Position numbers and translations under genes: made by a program. A stretch of DNA of 5,730 bases from Paracoccaceae bacterium (GTDB lineage: Bacteria; Pseudomonadota; Alphaproteobacteria; Rhodobacterales; Rhodobacteraceae): contig JAHRVZ010000295.1 in NCBI GenBank assembly GCA_019090405.1, positions 1-5,730 of the forward strand. Direction: 5' to 3'. The notes beneath the pieces are model-generated. The model was not told where the DNA came from. It made no database searches and worked only from the letters and a program-made list of their open reading frames with translations. Of the stretch, positions 1 to 5,730 are shown piece by piece. The stretch's first letter is position 1. Every line of letters begins with the position of its first letter.

Positions 1-1
1 G

Positions 2-961
2 AAACCATTCATTGAATTTTCTCGCCGCCTGATTTCGCAAAACCGAATCGACCGGGGCCGCAAGGCCGCCAAGAAATACGCCGCCGTATTTAACCAGATC
101 GAAACAACCTATGGCGTGTCCCCCGGCGTGTTGTTGGCATTCTGGGCATTTGAAACCGACTATGGTGCTTTTCAGGGAGATTTCAACACGCTGAATGCGC
201 TGGTTACATTGTCACATGACTGCCGACGCCCCGATTTGTTCCGCCCGCAAATCTTTGCTGCGCTTACTTTGTATGAACAAAACAATTTCGACCCGGCGCG
301 CACAACGGGTGCTTGGGCGGGCGAGATCGGCATGGTTCAGATGCTGCCCCGTGACATTCTAGAAAATGGGGTCGATGGGGACGGGGACGGCAAGGTGTTG
401 TTAAAGACTTCGGCACCTGATGCTCTGATGTCAGGTGCAAAAATGCTATCGCATCTTGGCTGGCGCGCGGGTGAACCGTGGCTACAAGAGGTGGTTGTTC
501 CCAAAAATTTGGACTGGTCCCTTACTGGGCCAAGCCAGACACAATCCGTTTCCGACTGGGCGCGGATGGGCGTTATGCCACGCGAGGGAAAGCTGGCGAA
601 TGGCAACACGCAGGCGTCGATCATTTTGCCGCAAGGCCACAAAGGTCCGGCGTTTATCGCCTATCCCAATTTCAACGTGTATTTCGAATGGAATCAAAGC
701 TTTGTCTATGTACTGACCGCCGCGTATTTCGCCAATCGGCTGGAAGGTGCAAGCATTTATAACGCGGGAAAACCCGATGTTGGGCTAAGCGGGTCGCAAA
801 TGAAACAACTGCAACAAAAGCTGCAATCGCTGGGGCATGATGTCGGCAAGGTTGATGGAATTCTGGGCGCGCGCACGCGTATCGCGGTTCAGACAGAGCA
901 AGTTCGGGTCGGGCTAGTCGCTGATGCCTGGCCGACACCGGAATTGTTGTCGCGTTTGTAA
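2..961 (+). CDS. Lytic murein transglycosylase, MltB/SltB type, with C-terminal peptidoglycan-binding domain (5' partial)
   Basis: The reading frame is open from the left edge, so the true start and any signal peptide lie outside; 319 residues are visible. Enzymes of this family cleave the MurNAc-GlcNAc glycan bond of peptidoglycan in the periplasm, leaving 1,6-anhydro-MurNAc ends. Visible residues 2-250 match the SLT_2 catalytic domain. The motif AFETDYG carries the probable catalytic Glu at residue 51 (bases 152-154). It is followed by the LNALVTLSHDCRR segment, the GAWAGEIGMVQMLP motif (about 103-116) and an Asp/Gly-rich DGDGDGK loop (about 125-131), which matches the calcium-binding EF-hand region known in E. 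coli Slt35. Residues about 260-319 form a PG_binding_1 domain (MKQLQQKLQSLGHDVGKVDG, then ARTRIAVQ). An internal GTG at 116 falls inside the catalytic domain just before the Glu and is not the real start. The family call is firm; the exact paralogue (MltB or another) is not. Confidence 0.9.
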   Translation, partial: KPFIEFSRRLISQNRIDRGRKAAKKYAAVFNQIETTYGVSPGVLLAFWAFETDYGAFQGDFNTLNALVTLSHDCRRPDLFRPQIFAALTLYEQNNFDPARTTGAWAGEIGMVQMLPRDILENGVDGDGDGKVLLKTSAPDALMSGAKMLSHLGWRAGEPWLQEVVVPKNLDWSLTGPSQTQSVSDWARMGVMPREGKLANGNTQASIILPQGHKGPAFIAYPNFNVYFEWNQSFVYVLTAAYFANRLEGASIYNAGKPDVGLSGSQMKQLQQKLQSLGHDVGKVDGILGARTRIAVQTEQVRVGLVADAWPTPELLSRL

Positions 962-975
962 CTGATCCTAACTTG

Positions 976-996
976 GGCTGAACAATTATTCAGGCC
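976..996. terminator. Weak hairpin between convergent genes
   Basis: CTGAA (978-982) can pair with TTCAG (989-993) around a 6-base loop. Two further G-C pairs (976-977 with 995-996) are possible if G994 is bulged out. It lies in the 24-bp gap between two convergent genes and runs over the stop codon of the minus-strand gene, a usual place for a bidirectional terminator. No T-run follows on either strand, so it is at best a weak or Rho-assisted terminator. Confidence 0.25.
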
Positions 997-1348
997 GGAC
1001 TGGAAAACGTTCGCCTTTTTCGGTCAGCATCACCAGGCGCCCGCTGTTTTGCACAAACAGGTCACAGCGACCAAATCCATTGGCAAAAGCAATGCAGACC
1101 TTGCCATCCGCACCTACTTTAAATCGCCCGAAAGCAGTGCCTCCGTTGTTGGCATAGGTGTACGAATACGACCCTCCGACCGAATATTTGGACTGACCAT
1201 CGTCATAGTATGTTAAGGTTTGCCCATTTATCAGGTCTTGGAGTTCGACCTGAGACAGTCGGGTGTCACCGGTTCGCATCGACCAATCCTGCGCCAAGGC
1301 GGTGTTACAAATACAGACGATCAAACTGACAAGGAAAATACGGAACAT
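986..1348 (-). CDS. Small secreted protein of unknown function, directly downstream of smc
   Basis: A predicted 120-residue exported protein. From the chosen ATG (1348-1346) it begins MFRIFLVSLIVCICNTALAQ, a compact signal peptide with a hydrophobic core and an ALA-Q cleavage site after about residue 19, giving a mature protein of about 100 residues. The mature part has a Tyr/Ser/Gly-rich stretch (YSVGGSYSYTYANNGG) and two cysteines in a C-x11-C arrangement (KVC...GRC) that could form a disulfide in the periplasm. The Y/G pattern with a late Cys pair loosely resembles DUF995-like secreted proteins, but I cannot assign a family. The frame stays open into smc. Alternative starts are ATG at 1405 or 1402, just after the smc stop, and ATG at 1357; these would give an unusually long signal-peptide n-region. 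None of the starts has a strong Shine-Dalgarno sequence. Cotranscription with smc is likely. That the gene is real is fairly sure; the start is not. Confidence 0.7.
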   Translation of the reverse strand: MFRIFLVSLIVCICNTALAQDWSMRTGDTRLSQVELQDLINGQTLTYYDDGQSKYSVGGSYSYTYANNGGTAFGRFKVGADGKVCIAFANGFGRCDLFVQNSGRLVMLTEKGERFPVRPE

Positions 1349-1413
1349 TTGCCACATTAGACACAAAGCTACCGACCAATTCTTCACAATTGAGTGATAC
1401 ATCATGACCCGGT

Positions 1414-4400
1414 TCAGGCCACCATCGCCTCGGCCTTTTTCAGATCGACCGAGACCAGTTGCGACACGCCCTGTTCCGCCATTGTCACCCCAAACAAACG
1501 GTCCATCCGCGACATGGTTACGGCATGGTGGGTAATGATCAGGAACCTGGTATCCGTCTGGCGGCACATTTCGTCCAGCAGGTCACAGAACCGGGTGACA
1601 TTGGCGTCATCCAATGGCGCGTCGACTTCGTCCAGCACACAGATTGGTGCCGGGTTGGCCAGAAACACGCCAAAGATCAGCGCCAATGCCGTTAGGGTTT
1701 GTTCCCCACCAGACAGTAGCGACAGCGTGCTTAGTTTTTTGCCCGGAGGCTGGCACATGATTTCAAGTCCAGCCTCAAGCGGGTCGTCGCTTTCGACCAT
1801 GACCAGATTGGCCTCGCCTCCGCCAAACAGATGTTTGAACAAGGTAGAAAAGTTAGCATTGACCTGCTCGAATGCGGTCAGCAGGCGTTCGCGCCCTTCG
1901 CGGTTCAGGCTGGCGATGCCACGGCGCAGGGTCTGGATTGCTTCCTCAAGGTCGGTCTTTTCGCCAGCCAGTGTGTCATGCTCTTCCTGCACTTCGCGCG
2001 CGTCTTCTTCGGCGCGCAGGTTCACCGCGCCCAGCGCATCGCGTTGGCGTTTGTGTCGGTTGACCTCGGCCTCAAGAGTTTCAGCGTTGGGCATTTGATC
2101 CGGCGTCGCATCCAACTGATTCAGCAATTGGTTCGGCGTCAACTGCTGGCCTTCGGCGATTCGTTCTGCCGCATAAACGACAGTTTCACGTGCCGCGTCG
2201 TTTCGCGCCTCGGCGCGGGCGCGGGATTCGCGGGCTTCTGACGCCAGCCGTTCGGCTTCGCGTTCGGCCTGTACCGCGGCGCGTTGTGCGGCTTCGCCTT
2301 CGGACAGCGTGTTTGCCGCCAATGCCCGGCGCGCATCAGCCTGCGCTATTGCGCTGCTCAATTCGTCCCGTTTGGCGACAATTTCAGCCGGTGCAGCGCT
2401 GGCCTCTTTCAATTCCACCTCGGTGGCGGTTTTACGTTCCGCCAATTCCGCGATCCGTTTGTCCGCTGTTTCAAGCCGGTGCCGCCAGCCACTGATGTCT
2501 TTAGTGACCTCTTGCGCGCGACGCGTCCGGGCCTCGCCTTCGCGGCGGACCTCGTCCAATGCAGACCGGCGCGTCAGCATGGTTATCCGGGCGGCTTGCA
2601 CGGTTTGCTTGATGTCTTCGACCTGCCCGCGTGCGCTTTCAAGATCGCCAAGATCTTCCAGACCCACCTCGGCCTCGCGGACCTGTGTGCGGGCTGCCAT
2701 TGCGTCTTCTTGGTGTCGTGTGACCGCCAAAGACAACGTTTCCAGCCGTCCCTGAGACAGGTTCCGATCGGCCTCGGCCCGGCTAAGGGCGCGGCCTGCA
2801 TCTGCCATCATTTGATCTGCCGTGCGCCGAGCAGCACGGGCGGTTTTGTCAGCTTCGGTGTGCTGCGCCAATTGACGGCTTAGCAACTCATGTGCTTGGC
2901 GTGCGCCGTCGGCCCGTGCACTTACATGTTCCAGTTCCTGTTTCAGCGCCTCAAGCCGGTTCAGCTGTTCCAGCCGCAGGGCTGCGGCACTTGGCGCGTC
3001 CTCGGCCCAGGCGCGATAGCCGTCCCAACGCCACAAATCACCTTCGATCGACACCAACCGCTGACCAGGTCGCAAATCCGCCTGTAATTTTCCCCCCTGA
3101 TCACCATCGACCAACCCAATCTGAGCGATCCGCCTGCCCAGAATTTCCGGTCCCGACACATGGTTGGCCAGAGGTTCGACACCCTCGGGCAAAGGCTGAT
3201 CGAACCCATAGCCCGCCACCGGCACCCACCCAGACGGGCCATCCAACGTCACAACTGGCGCGCGCAAATCATCGGCAAGCGCCGCCCCCAGAGCCTTTTC
3301 ATAGCCGGAAGATACCCGCATCTGGTCCATCACCTGACCACCTTCGGCGGTGTCACGTTCCAGCAGCTTGGCCAATGCAGTCACCTCGGCGCGCAACGCC
3401 CCGGCTTCGCCTTCGGCCTCGGACCTTTGTGCGCGGGCTTCTGCCTCGCGGCCCTGTGTTTCGGTGCGTGCCGAATCCGCTGCAATCAGCGCGGCCTCGG
3501 CCTTATCCGCAGCGCTAACAGCCGCATTTTCGGCCCCTTGTGCCGCCTCAAAGTCAACCGATGCTTTGGTTAATGCGGCCTGCGACGCCTCAACCGCGCT
3601 GCGGGCTTTGGTTTCCTCGCCTTCCGAGCGATCCAGCGTTTTGCGACTGTCATCCAAAAGCCGTTGCGCCGACTGGTGCCGTGCTGCCAACCTGGCCACA
3701 TCTTCGGTTGCTTCGGACAGATTGCCTTCGCGTTCCTGCAATACAGCAGCAGCGTCGCGGGCCTGATCAGCTGCCGTGGCCATACGATCATCATGGCCTT
3801 CACCCGCTTTAGTCAGTTCTTTGGCTTCCCACTCCAACCGCTCGATGGTTTCGCCCGCGTCTTTGTTCAGCCCGGTTTCGCGTTCGATATCATGGCCCAA
3901 TTGCCCAATCCGCCCGGTCAGCGTTTCAATCGTCTGAAGTGCGCGCGCCTCTTGGTCGTTCAGCGTATCGCGCTGCACATGAAGCCGCTGTAAAACTGCC
4001 GCCGCAATGGTTTCTTCTTCGCGCAATGCTGGCAGCGCATCCTCGGCCTCTGCCCGGGCCTTGGCGGCAACCCGTGCCGCCGTTTCTGCCTGTGCAGCAC
4101 CAGTTGTGCGGTCGCGCAATACGTCCTCGGCCGCCAACCGTGCCTCGTCTGCCTCTTTCCAGCGACGGTACAGCAACATGCCTTCGGCCTGGCGCAACAA
4201 ATCGCCAATCTCGCGGTATCGGGCCGCCTGACGCGCCTGACGGGCCAGTTGCGCCAACTGTGCGGCCAGTTGTTCAAGCACATCATCGACGCGCACCAAA
4301 TTGGCATCGGCGCCGTTCAATTTCAGTTCGGCTTCGTGGCGGCGCTGATACAGGCCGGAAATGCCAGCGGCCTCTTCCAGAATGCGGCGACGCGATTTTG

Positions 4401-4869
4401 GTTTGGCGTTGATCAGTTCGACAATCTTGCCCTGCCCGACCAATGCAGGCGAATGTGATCCTGTTGAAGCATCGGCAAACAGCATCTGCGCGTCGCGGGC
4501 CCGGATGTCTTTTGCATTAGCCTTATAGGCGCTGCCGATATCTCGGGTTATGCGGCGGACAACTTCCAGATTGTCGTCATCATTGAACCCCGCCGGAGCC
4601 AGACGTTCTGTATTGTCAATCGACAGGGACACTTCGGCAAAATTTCGGGCCGGACGGGTTGCCGCACCTGCAAAAATCACGTCTTCCATGCCACTGCCGC
4701 GCATTGATTTAGGCCGGTTTTCCCCCATAACCCAACGCAGGGCTTCAAGCAGATTGGATTTACCACAGCCATTGGGACCAACCACGCCAGTCAACCCGTC
4801 CGCGATGATAAGATCGGTCGGGTCTACAAAGCTTTTAAAGCCAGTCAGCCTAAGTTTGGAAAAGCGCAA
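1414..4869 (-). CDS. smc: Chromosome segregation protein SMC
   Basis: A complete 1151-residue SMC ATPase. It forms a homodimer that works with ScpA and ScpB on the nucleoid to fold and separate sister chromosomes. The N-terminal head has Walker A GPNGCGKS (31-38), the Q-loop in LVGQGKIVELINAKP (Gln about 146) and the conserved RRILEEAAGISG (about 161-172). Two long Ala/Glu/Arg-rich coiled coils flank a hinge at about 513-630, which ends in the alphaproteobacterial-type GDLWRWDGYRAW. The C-terminal head has the signature LSGGEQ (from 1052), Walker B with catalytic Glu in ICVLDE (1076-1081), the D-loop (about 1084-1091) and H-loop His at 1114-1115. All active-site motifs are present and no frameshift is seen. 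I chose TTG at 4869-4867 because AAGGG (4881-4877) sits 7 nt upstream and because family members start at (M)RFSKLRL. The open frame reaches a GTG at 4941 and an ATG at 4938, but the extra 24 residues look non-native and have no good ribosome site. Confidence 0.97.
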   Translation of the reverse strand: MRFSKLRLTGFKSFVDPTDLIIADGLTGVVGPNGCGKSNLLEALRWVMGENRPKSMRGSGMEDVIFAGAATRPARNFAEVSLSIDNTERLAPAGFNDDDNLEVVRRITRDIGSAYKANAKDIRARDAQMLFADASTGSHSPALVGQGKIVELINAKPKSRRRILEEAAGISGLYQRRHEAELKLNGADANLVRVDDVLEQLAAQLAQLARQARQAARYREIGDLLRQAEGMLLYRRWKEADEARLAAEDVLRDRTTGAAQAETAARVAAKARAEAEDALPALREEETIAAAVLQRLHVQRDTLNDQEARALQTIETLTGRIGQLGHDIERETGLNKDAGETIERLEWEAKELTKAGEGHDDRMATAADQARDAAAVLQEREGNLSEATEDVARLAARHQSAQRLLDDSRKTLDRSEGEETKARSAVEASQAALTKASVDFEAAQGAENAAVSAADKAEAALIAADSARTETQGREAEARAQRSEAEGEAGALRAEVTALAKLLERDTAEGGQVMDQMRVSSGYEKALGAALADDLRAPVVTLDGPSGWVPVAGYGFDQPLPEGVEPLANHVSGPEILGRRIAQIGLVDGDQGGKLQADLRPGQRLVSIEGDLWRWDGYRAWAEDAPSAAALRLEQLNRLEALKQELEHVSARADGARQAHELLSRQLAQHTEADKTARAARRTADQMMADAGRALSRAEADRNLSQGRLETLSLAVTRHQEDAMAARTQVREAEVGLEDLGDLESARGQVEDIKQTVQAARITMLTRRSALDEVRREGEARTRRAQEVTKDISGWRHRLETADKRIAELAERKTATEVELKEASAAPAEIVAKRDELSSAIAQADARRALAANTLSEGEAAQRAAVQAEREAERLASEARESRARAEARNDAARETVVYAAERIAEGQQLTPNQLLNQLDATPDQMPNAETLEAEVNRHKRQRDALGAVNLRAEEDAREVQEEHDTLAGEKTDLEEAIQTLRRGIASLNREGRERLLTAFEQVNANFSTLFKHLFGGGEANLVMVESDDPLEAGLEIMCQPPGKKLSTLSLLSGGEQTLTALALIFGVFLANPAPICVLDEVDAPLDDANVTRFCDLLDEMCRQTDTRFLIITHHAVTMSRMDRLFGVTMAEQGVSQLVSVDLKKAEAMVA

Positions 4870-4876
4870 TTCACGG

Positions 4877-4881
4877 CCCTT
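4877..4881 (-). promoter_or_regulatory. Shine-Dalgarno site that fixes the smc TTG start
   Basis: On the minus strand AAGGG lies 7 nt before the TTG at 4869-4867, which is near-ideal spacing. The GTG/ATG candidates at 4941 and 4938 have only a weak GAG-like match nearby. This supports a 1151-residue product over 1175 or 1174. Confidence 0.65.
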
Positions 4882-4902
4882 GGTGATTCCTGTTTCTATG
4901 AA

Positions 4903-4931
4903 ATGTGACGATTTCAGCGGTCGCAAGTCAA
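4903..4931 (-). promoter_or_regulatory. Possible smc core promoter
   Basis: On the minus strand TTGACT (4931-4926) matches the sigma-70 -35 element at five of six positions. At 17-bp spacing the -10 position reads TCACAT (4908-4903), only three of six. Transcription would begin near 4896, which leaves the TTG start about 27 nt downstream and excludes the GTG/ATG starts at 4941 and 4938. The -10 is poor, so this is a candidate only. Confidence 0.3.
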
Positions 4932-4966
4932 CGTGCATCACGCTCTATCTAGACAAATAGGGTGAC

Positions 4967-4975
4967 TTATCCACA
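4967..4975 (+). promoter_or_regulatory. Perfect DnaA box (TTATCCACA) upstream of smc
   Basis: The 9-mer equals the strongest E. coli DnaA box (as in oriC R1 and R4). It lies in the 137-bp gap between the lipoprotein stop and the smc start, about 98 bp before the TTG. The replication initiator DnaA also works as a transcription factor at such boxes in several bacteria. Only one exact box is seen in the gap, so an origin is unlikely. A role in smc control is inference. Confidence 0.5.
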
Positions 4976-4979
4976 ATAT

Positions 4980-4999
4980 ATCGGTGATTTACCGCCGAT
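4980..4999 (-). terminator. Hairpin downstream of the lipoprotein gene
   Basis: ATCGG (4980-4984) pairs with CCGAT (4995-4999), extended by one wobble pair and one G-C pair around a 6-base loop. It starts 7 bp past the stop of the minus-strand lipoprotein gene. The bases after it on that strand read ATATTGTGG rather than a T-run, so intrinsic termination would be weak. It ends 4 bp from the DnaA box. Confidence 0.25.
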
Positions 5000-5006
5000 T
5001 ACTGGC

Positions 5007-5420
5007 CTAATAAGGGTCACATTCAAAATCTGAATAGTAAGTTCCAGACGATCCCGAGGTCCAAGAGCCCACCTCTATACAACTAAATCGGCCGGTCCCC
5101 TGACGCAGAATTGCTGGCCAGTCCGGTGCATCCGGTCCGCAGTTCAGCAACCCCAATTGCACAGCAGCGTCCCCCAATACATGTTCGACTTTGCAGCCGC
5201 TGACCTGCCGAATAGCCGTTGCAGCCTGTTCTGCCAAAGGCCCAAGGCGTGGCGCATATTGTTCGTTCACCCGGATAGATTCAGCGATATTGCCGCGCAC
5301 CCTAACATCAAACACCGACTGTCCAACAGTCACCCTTGTGGCCGCGATATTGTGGAAATGTTGGCTTGGTTGGTTACAGGCCGCTAGCAAAACAATAACC
5401 ATGCAGATAAATTTTCTCAT
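5007..5420 (-). CDS. Small cysteine-containing lipoprotein of unknown function
   Basis: A predicted 137-residue lipoprotein. It starts MRKFICMVIVLLAACNQ: two positive residues, a hydrophobic core and the lipobox LAAC, with lipidation expected on Cys15 and anchoring in the cell envelope. The mature part carries a VTVGQSVFDVRVRGN segment, then a helical stretch (about 60-72). Four further cysteines follow at about 76, 94, 114 and 134, enough for two disulfides. The C-terminus is Ser/Gly/Tyr-rich and ends FECDPY. The start at ATG 5420-5418 is backed by AGGG (5431-5428) 7 nt upstream and by the signal peptide; the longer frame to 5525 would cross the divergent promoter. It looks like other short Rhodobacterales proteins of unknown role, but I cannot name a family. 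It is tandem with smc but separated by 137 bp, so it is probably its own unit, possibly reading through. Confidence 0.8.
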   Translation of the reverse strand: MRKFICMVIVLLAACNQPSQHFHNIAATRVTVGQSVFDVRVRGNIAESIRVNEQYAPRLGPLAEQAATAIRQVSGCKVEHVLGDAAVQLGLLNCGPDAPDWPAILRQGTGRFSCIEVGSWTSGSSGTYYSDFECDPY

Positions 5421-5442
5421 GCGGGCACCCTGTCGCAACACA

Positions 5443-5471
5443 GTTAACAAAATCCTTAACAAAAGCGTAAA
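5443..5471 (-). promoter_or_regulatory. Possible weak promoter of the lipoprotein gene
   Basis: On the minus strand TTTACG (5471-5466; four of six to the -35 consensus) is followed after 17 bp by GTTAAC (5448-5443; three of six to the -10). Transcription would start near 5436, just before the Shine-Dalgarno sequence at 5431-5428. The elements are weak. They coincide with the TTAACAAAA repeats, so a protein bound there would cover the promoter. Confidence 0.25.
5444..5464. repeat. Tandem 9-bp direct repeat TTAACAAAA, 12-bp period
   Basis: TTAACAAAA occurs at 5444-5452 and again at 5456-5464, with TCC between. It lies in the divergent region between the lipoprotein gene and the GntR gene. The TTAA...TTAAC layout recalls the alphaproteobacterial CtrA site (TTAA-N7-TTAAC), but the gap here is 8 bases. 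It could be a binding site for a dimeric regulator, or chance in an A/T-rich patch. Confidence 0.5.
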
Positions 5472-5484
5472 GCTCTGAAATCTG

Positions 5485-5513
5485 TTGTCGCCAGCCTGCG
5501 GCAGCCTTATATT
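5485..5513 (+). promoter_or_regulatory. Sigma-70-type promoter of the GntR regulator gene
   Basis: TTGTCG (5485-5490; four of six) and TATATT (5508-5513; five of six) are spaced by exactly 17 bp. The predicted start near 5520 gives a leader of about 18 nt to the ATG at 5538. The spacer contains the short palindrome CTGC-G-GCAG (5496-5504), a place where a repressor could act. This is the best-matching promoter in the window. Confidence 0.55.
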
Positions 5514-5527
5514 TCGACCAATCACTT

Positions 5528-5533
5528 AGGGGG
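5528..5533 (+). promoter_or_regulatory. Strong Shine-Dalgarno site of the GntR gene
   Basis: AGGGGG sits 4 nt before the ATG at 5538. It supports that start, though the spacing is slightly short. Confidence 0.6.
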
Positions 5534-5537
5534 CGTC

Positions 5538-5730
5538 ATGCCATTTCAAAAGGTGCAACCCGAAAAGCTTTCGACATCGGTTGTACGCCAGATCGAATTA
5601 TTGATCCTGCGCGGCATCCTGCGCCCCGGTGAACGGTTGCCTCCAGAGCGCGACCTGTCTGAACGGTTGGGTGTCTCACGACCGTCTTTGCGGGATGCTG
5701 TGGCGACCTTGCAGAAACAGGGGTTGCTGA
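5538..5730 (+). CDS. GntR-family transcriptional regulator, FadR/PdhR subfamily (3' partial)
   Basis: The first 64 codons are visible; the rest lies past the right edge. The protein begins MPFQKVQPEKLSTSVV and shows the GntR winged helix-turn-helix at about residues 10-64. Hallmarks are VVRQIELLILRGILRPGERL, PPERDLSERLGVSRPSLRDA (turn and recognition helix) and VATLQKQGLL. The PGERLPPERDLSERLGVSR pattern is typical of the FadR subfamily, whose missing C-terminal FCD domain would bind a small carboxylate such as lactate, pyruvate, glycolate or an acyl-CoA. These proteins are usually dimeric repressors of nearby catabolic operons and often of themselves. The ligand cannot be told from the DNA-binding part. 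It is divergent from the lipoprotein gene, with its own promoter and a strong ribosome site. Confidence 0.9.
   Translation, partial: MPFQKVQPEKLSTSVVRQIELLILRGILRPGERLPPERDLSERLGVSRPSLRDAVATLQKQGLL

Noticed and set aside
1377..1392. CAATT...AATTG inverted repeat between smc and the downstream gene
   Set aside because: Five-base A/T-rich arms are too short and weak to support a terminator or operator call.
1349..1567. N-terminal extension of the small secreted protein into the smc coding region
   Set aside because: The extra residues overlap the smc 3' end in another frame, and a signal peptide begins naturally at 1348; starts at 1405/1402 remain possible, those inside smc do not.
1394..2098. 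Long plus-strand open frame opposite the 3' end of smc (234 codons)
   Set aside because: It is antisense to a clearly coding SMC head, rich in Ser/Arg with no domain pattern, as expected from high-GC coding DNA read backwards.
3504..3512. One-mismatch DnaA box (TTATCCGCA) inside smc
   Set aside because: It lies inside coding sequence and one-mismatch 9-mers are common by chance.
2284..3573. Several overlapping plus-strand open frames of 130-210 codons across the smc coiled coil and hinge
   Set aside because: All are antisense shadows of smc; their translations show no recognisable domain and the smc frame is continuous and family-typical.
4967..4999. DnaA box plus A/T-rich hairpin as a replication origin
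   Set aside because: Only one exact box is present, with no cluster, no long A/T-rich unwinding region and no origin-linked genes nearby.
5157..5478. Plus-strand open frames opposite the lipoprotein gene
   Set aside because: The minus-strand frame has a lipobox, a good ribosome site and a plausible mature protein; the plus frames have none of these and would cross the divergent promoter.

Overview
The window looks like a chromosomal segment of an alphaproteobacterium, most likely of the order Rhodobacterales (roseobacter group). The clues are the SMC protein, whose N-terminal and hinge sequences have the alphaproteobacterial form, the GC-rich third codon positions, and the kinds of small exported proteins beside it. 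I see no mobile element, CRISPR array, tRNA or rRNA. This judgement rests on remembered family patterns, not on a database search.

Layout from left to right. A lytic murein transglycosylase of the MltB/SltB type (+ strand) enters from the left edge and ends at 961. Only 24 bp separate it from the end of a convergent small secreted protein gene (-), whose start lies just after the smc stop. The smc gene (-, 1414-4869) fills about 60% of the window and is intact. Its best start is a TTG codon with a good Shine-Dalgarno sequence, not the more upstream GTG/ATG. A 137-bp gap upstream of smc holds a perfect DnaA box (TTATCCACA) and a small hairpin. Next comes a small cysteine-rich lipoprotein gene (-, 5007-5420). 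A 117-bp divergent promoter region then leads to a GntR/FadR-type regulator (+, from 5538), which runs off the right edge.

The three minus-strand genes (lipoprotein, smc, small secreted protein) are in tandem. The last two are close enough to share a transcript, while smc probably also has its own promoter. Functionally, smc encodes the chromosome-organising ATPase and the MltB-type enzyme acts on cell-wall peptidoglycan. The two small exported proteins have no function I can assign. The regulator probably controls a metabolic operon beyond the right edge.

This is mostly an ordinary housekeeping region and I found no convincing new system. The items most worth a second look are the DnaA box in front of smc and a 9-bp tandem direct repeat (TTAACAAAA, 12-bp period) in the divergent promoter region. 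The repeat resembles a CtrA site but has one base too many between its half-sites.
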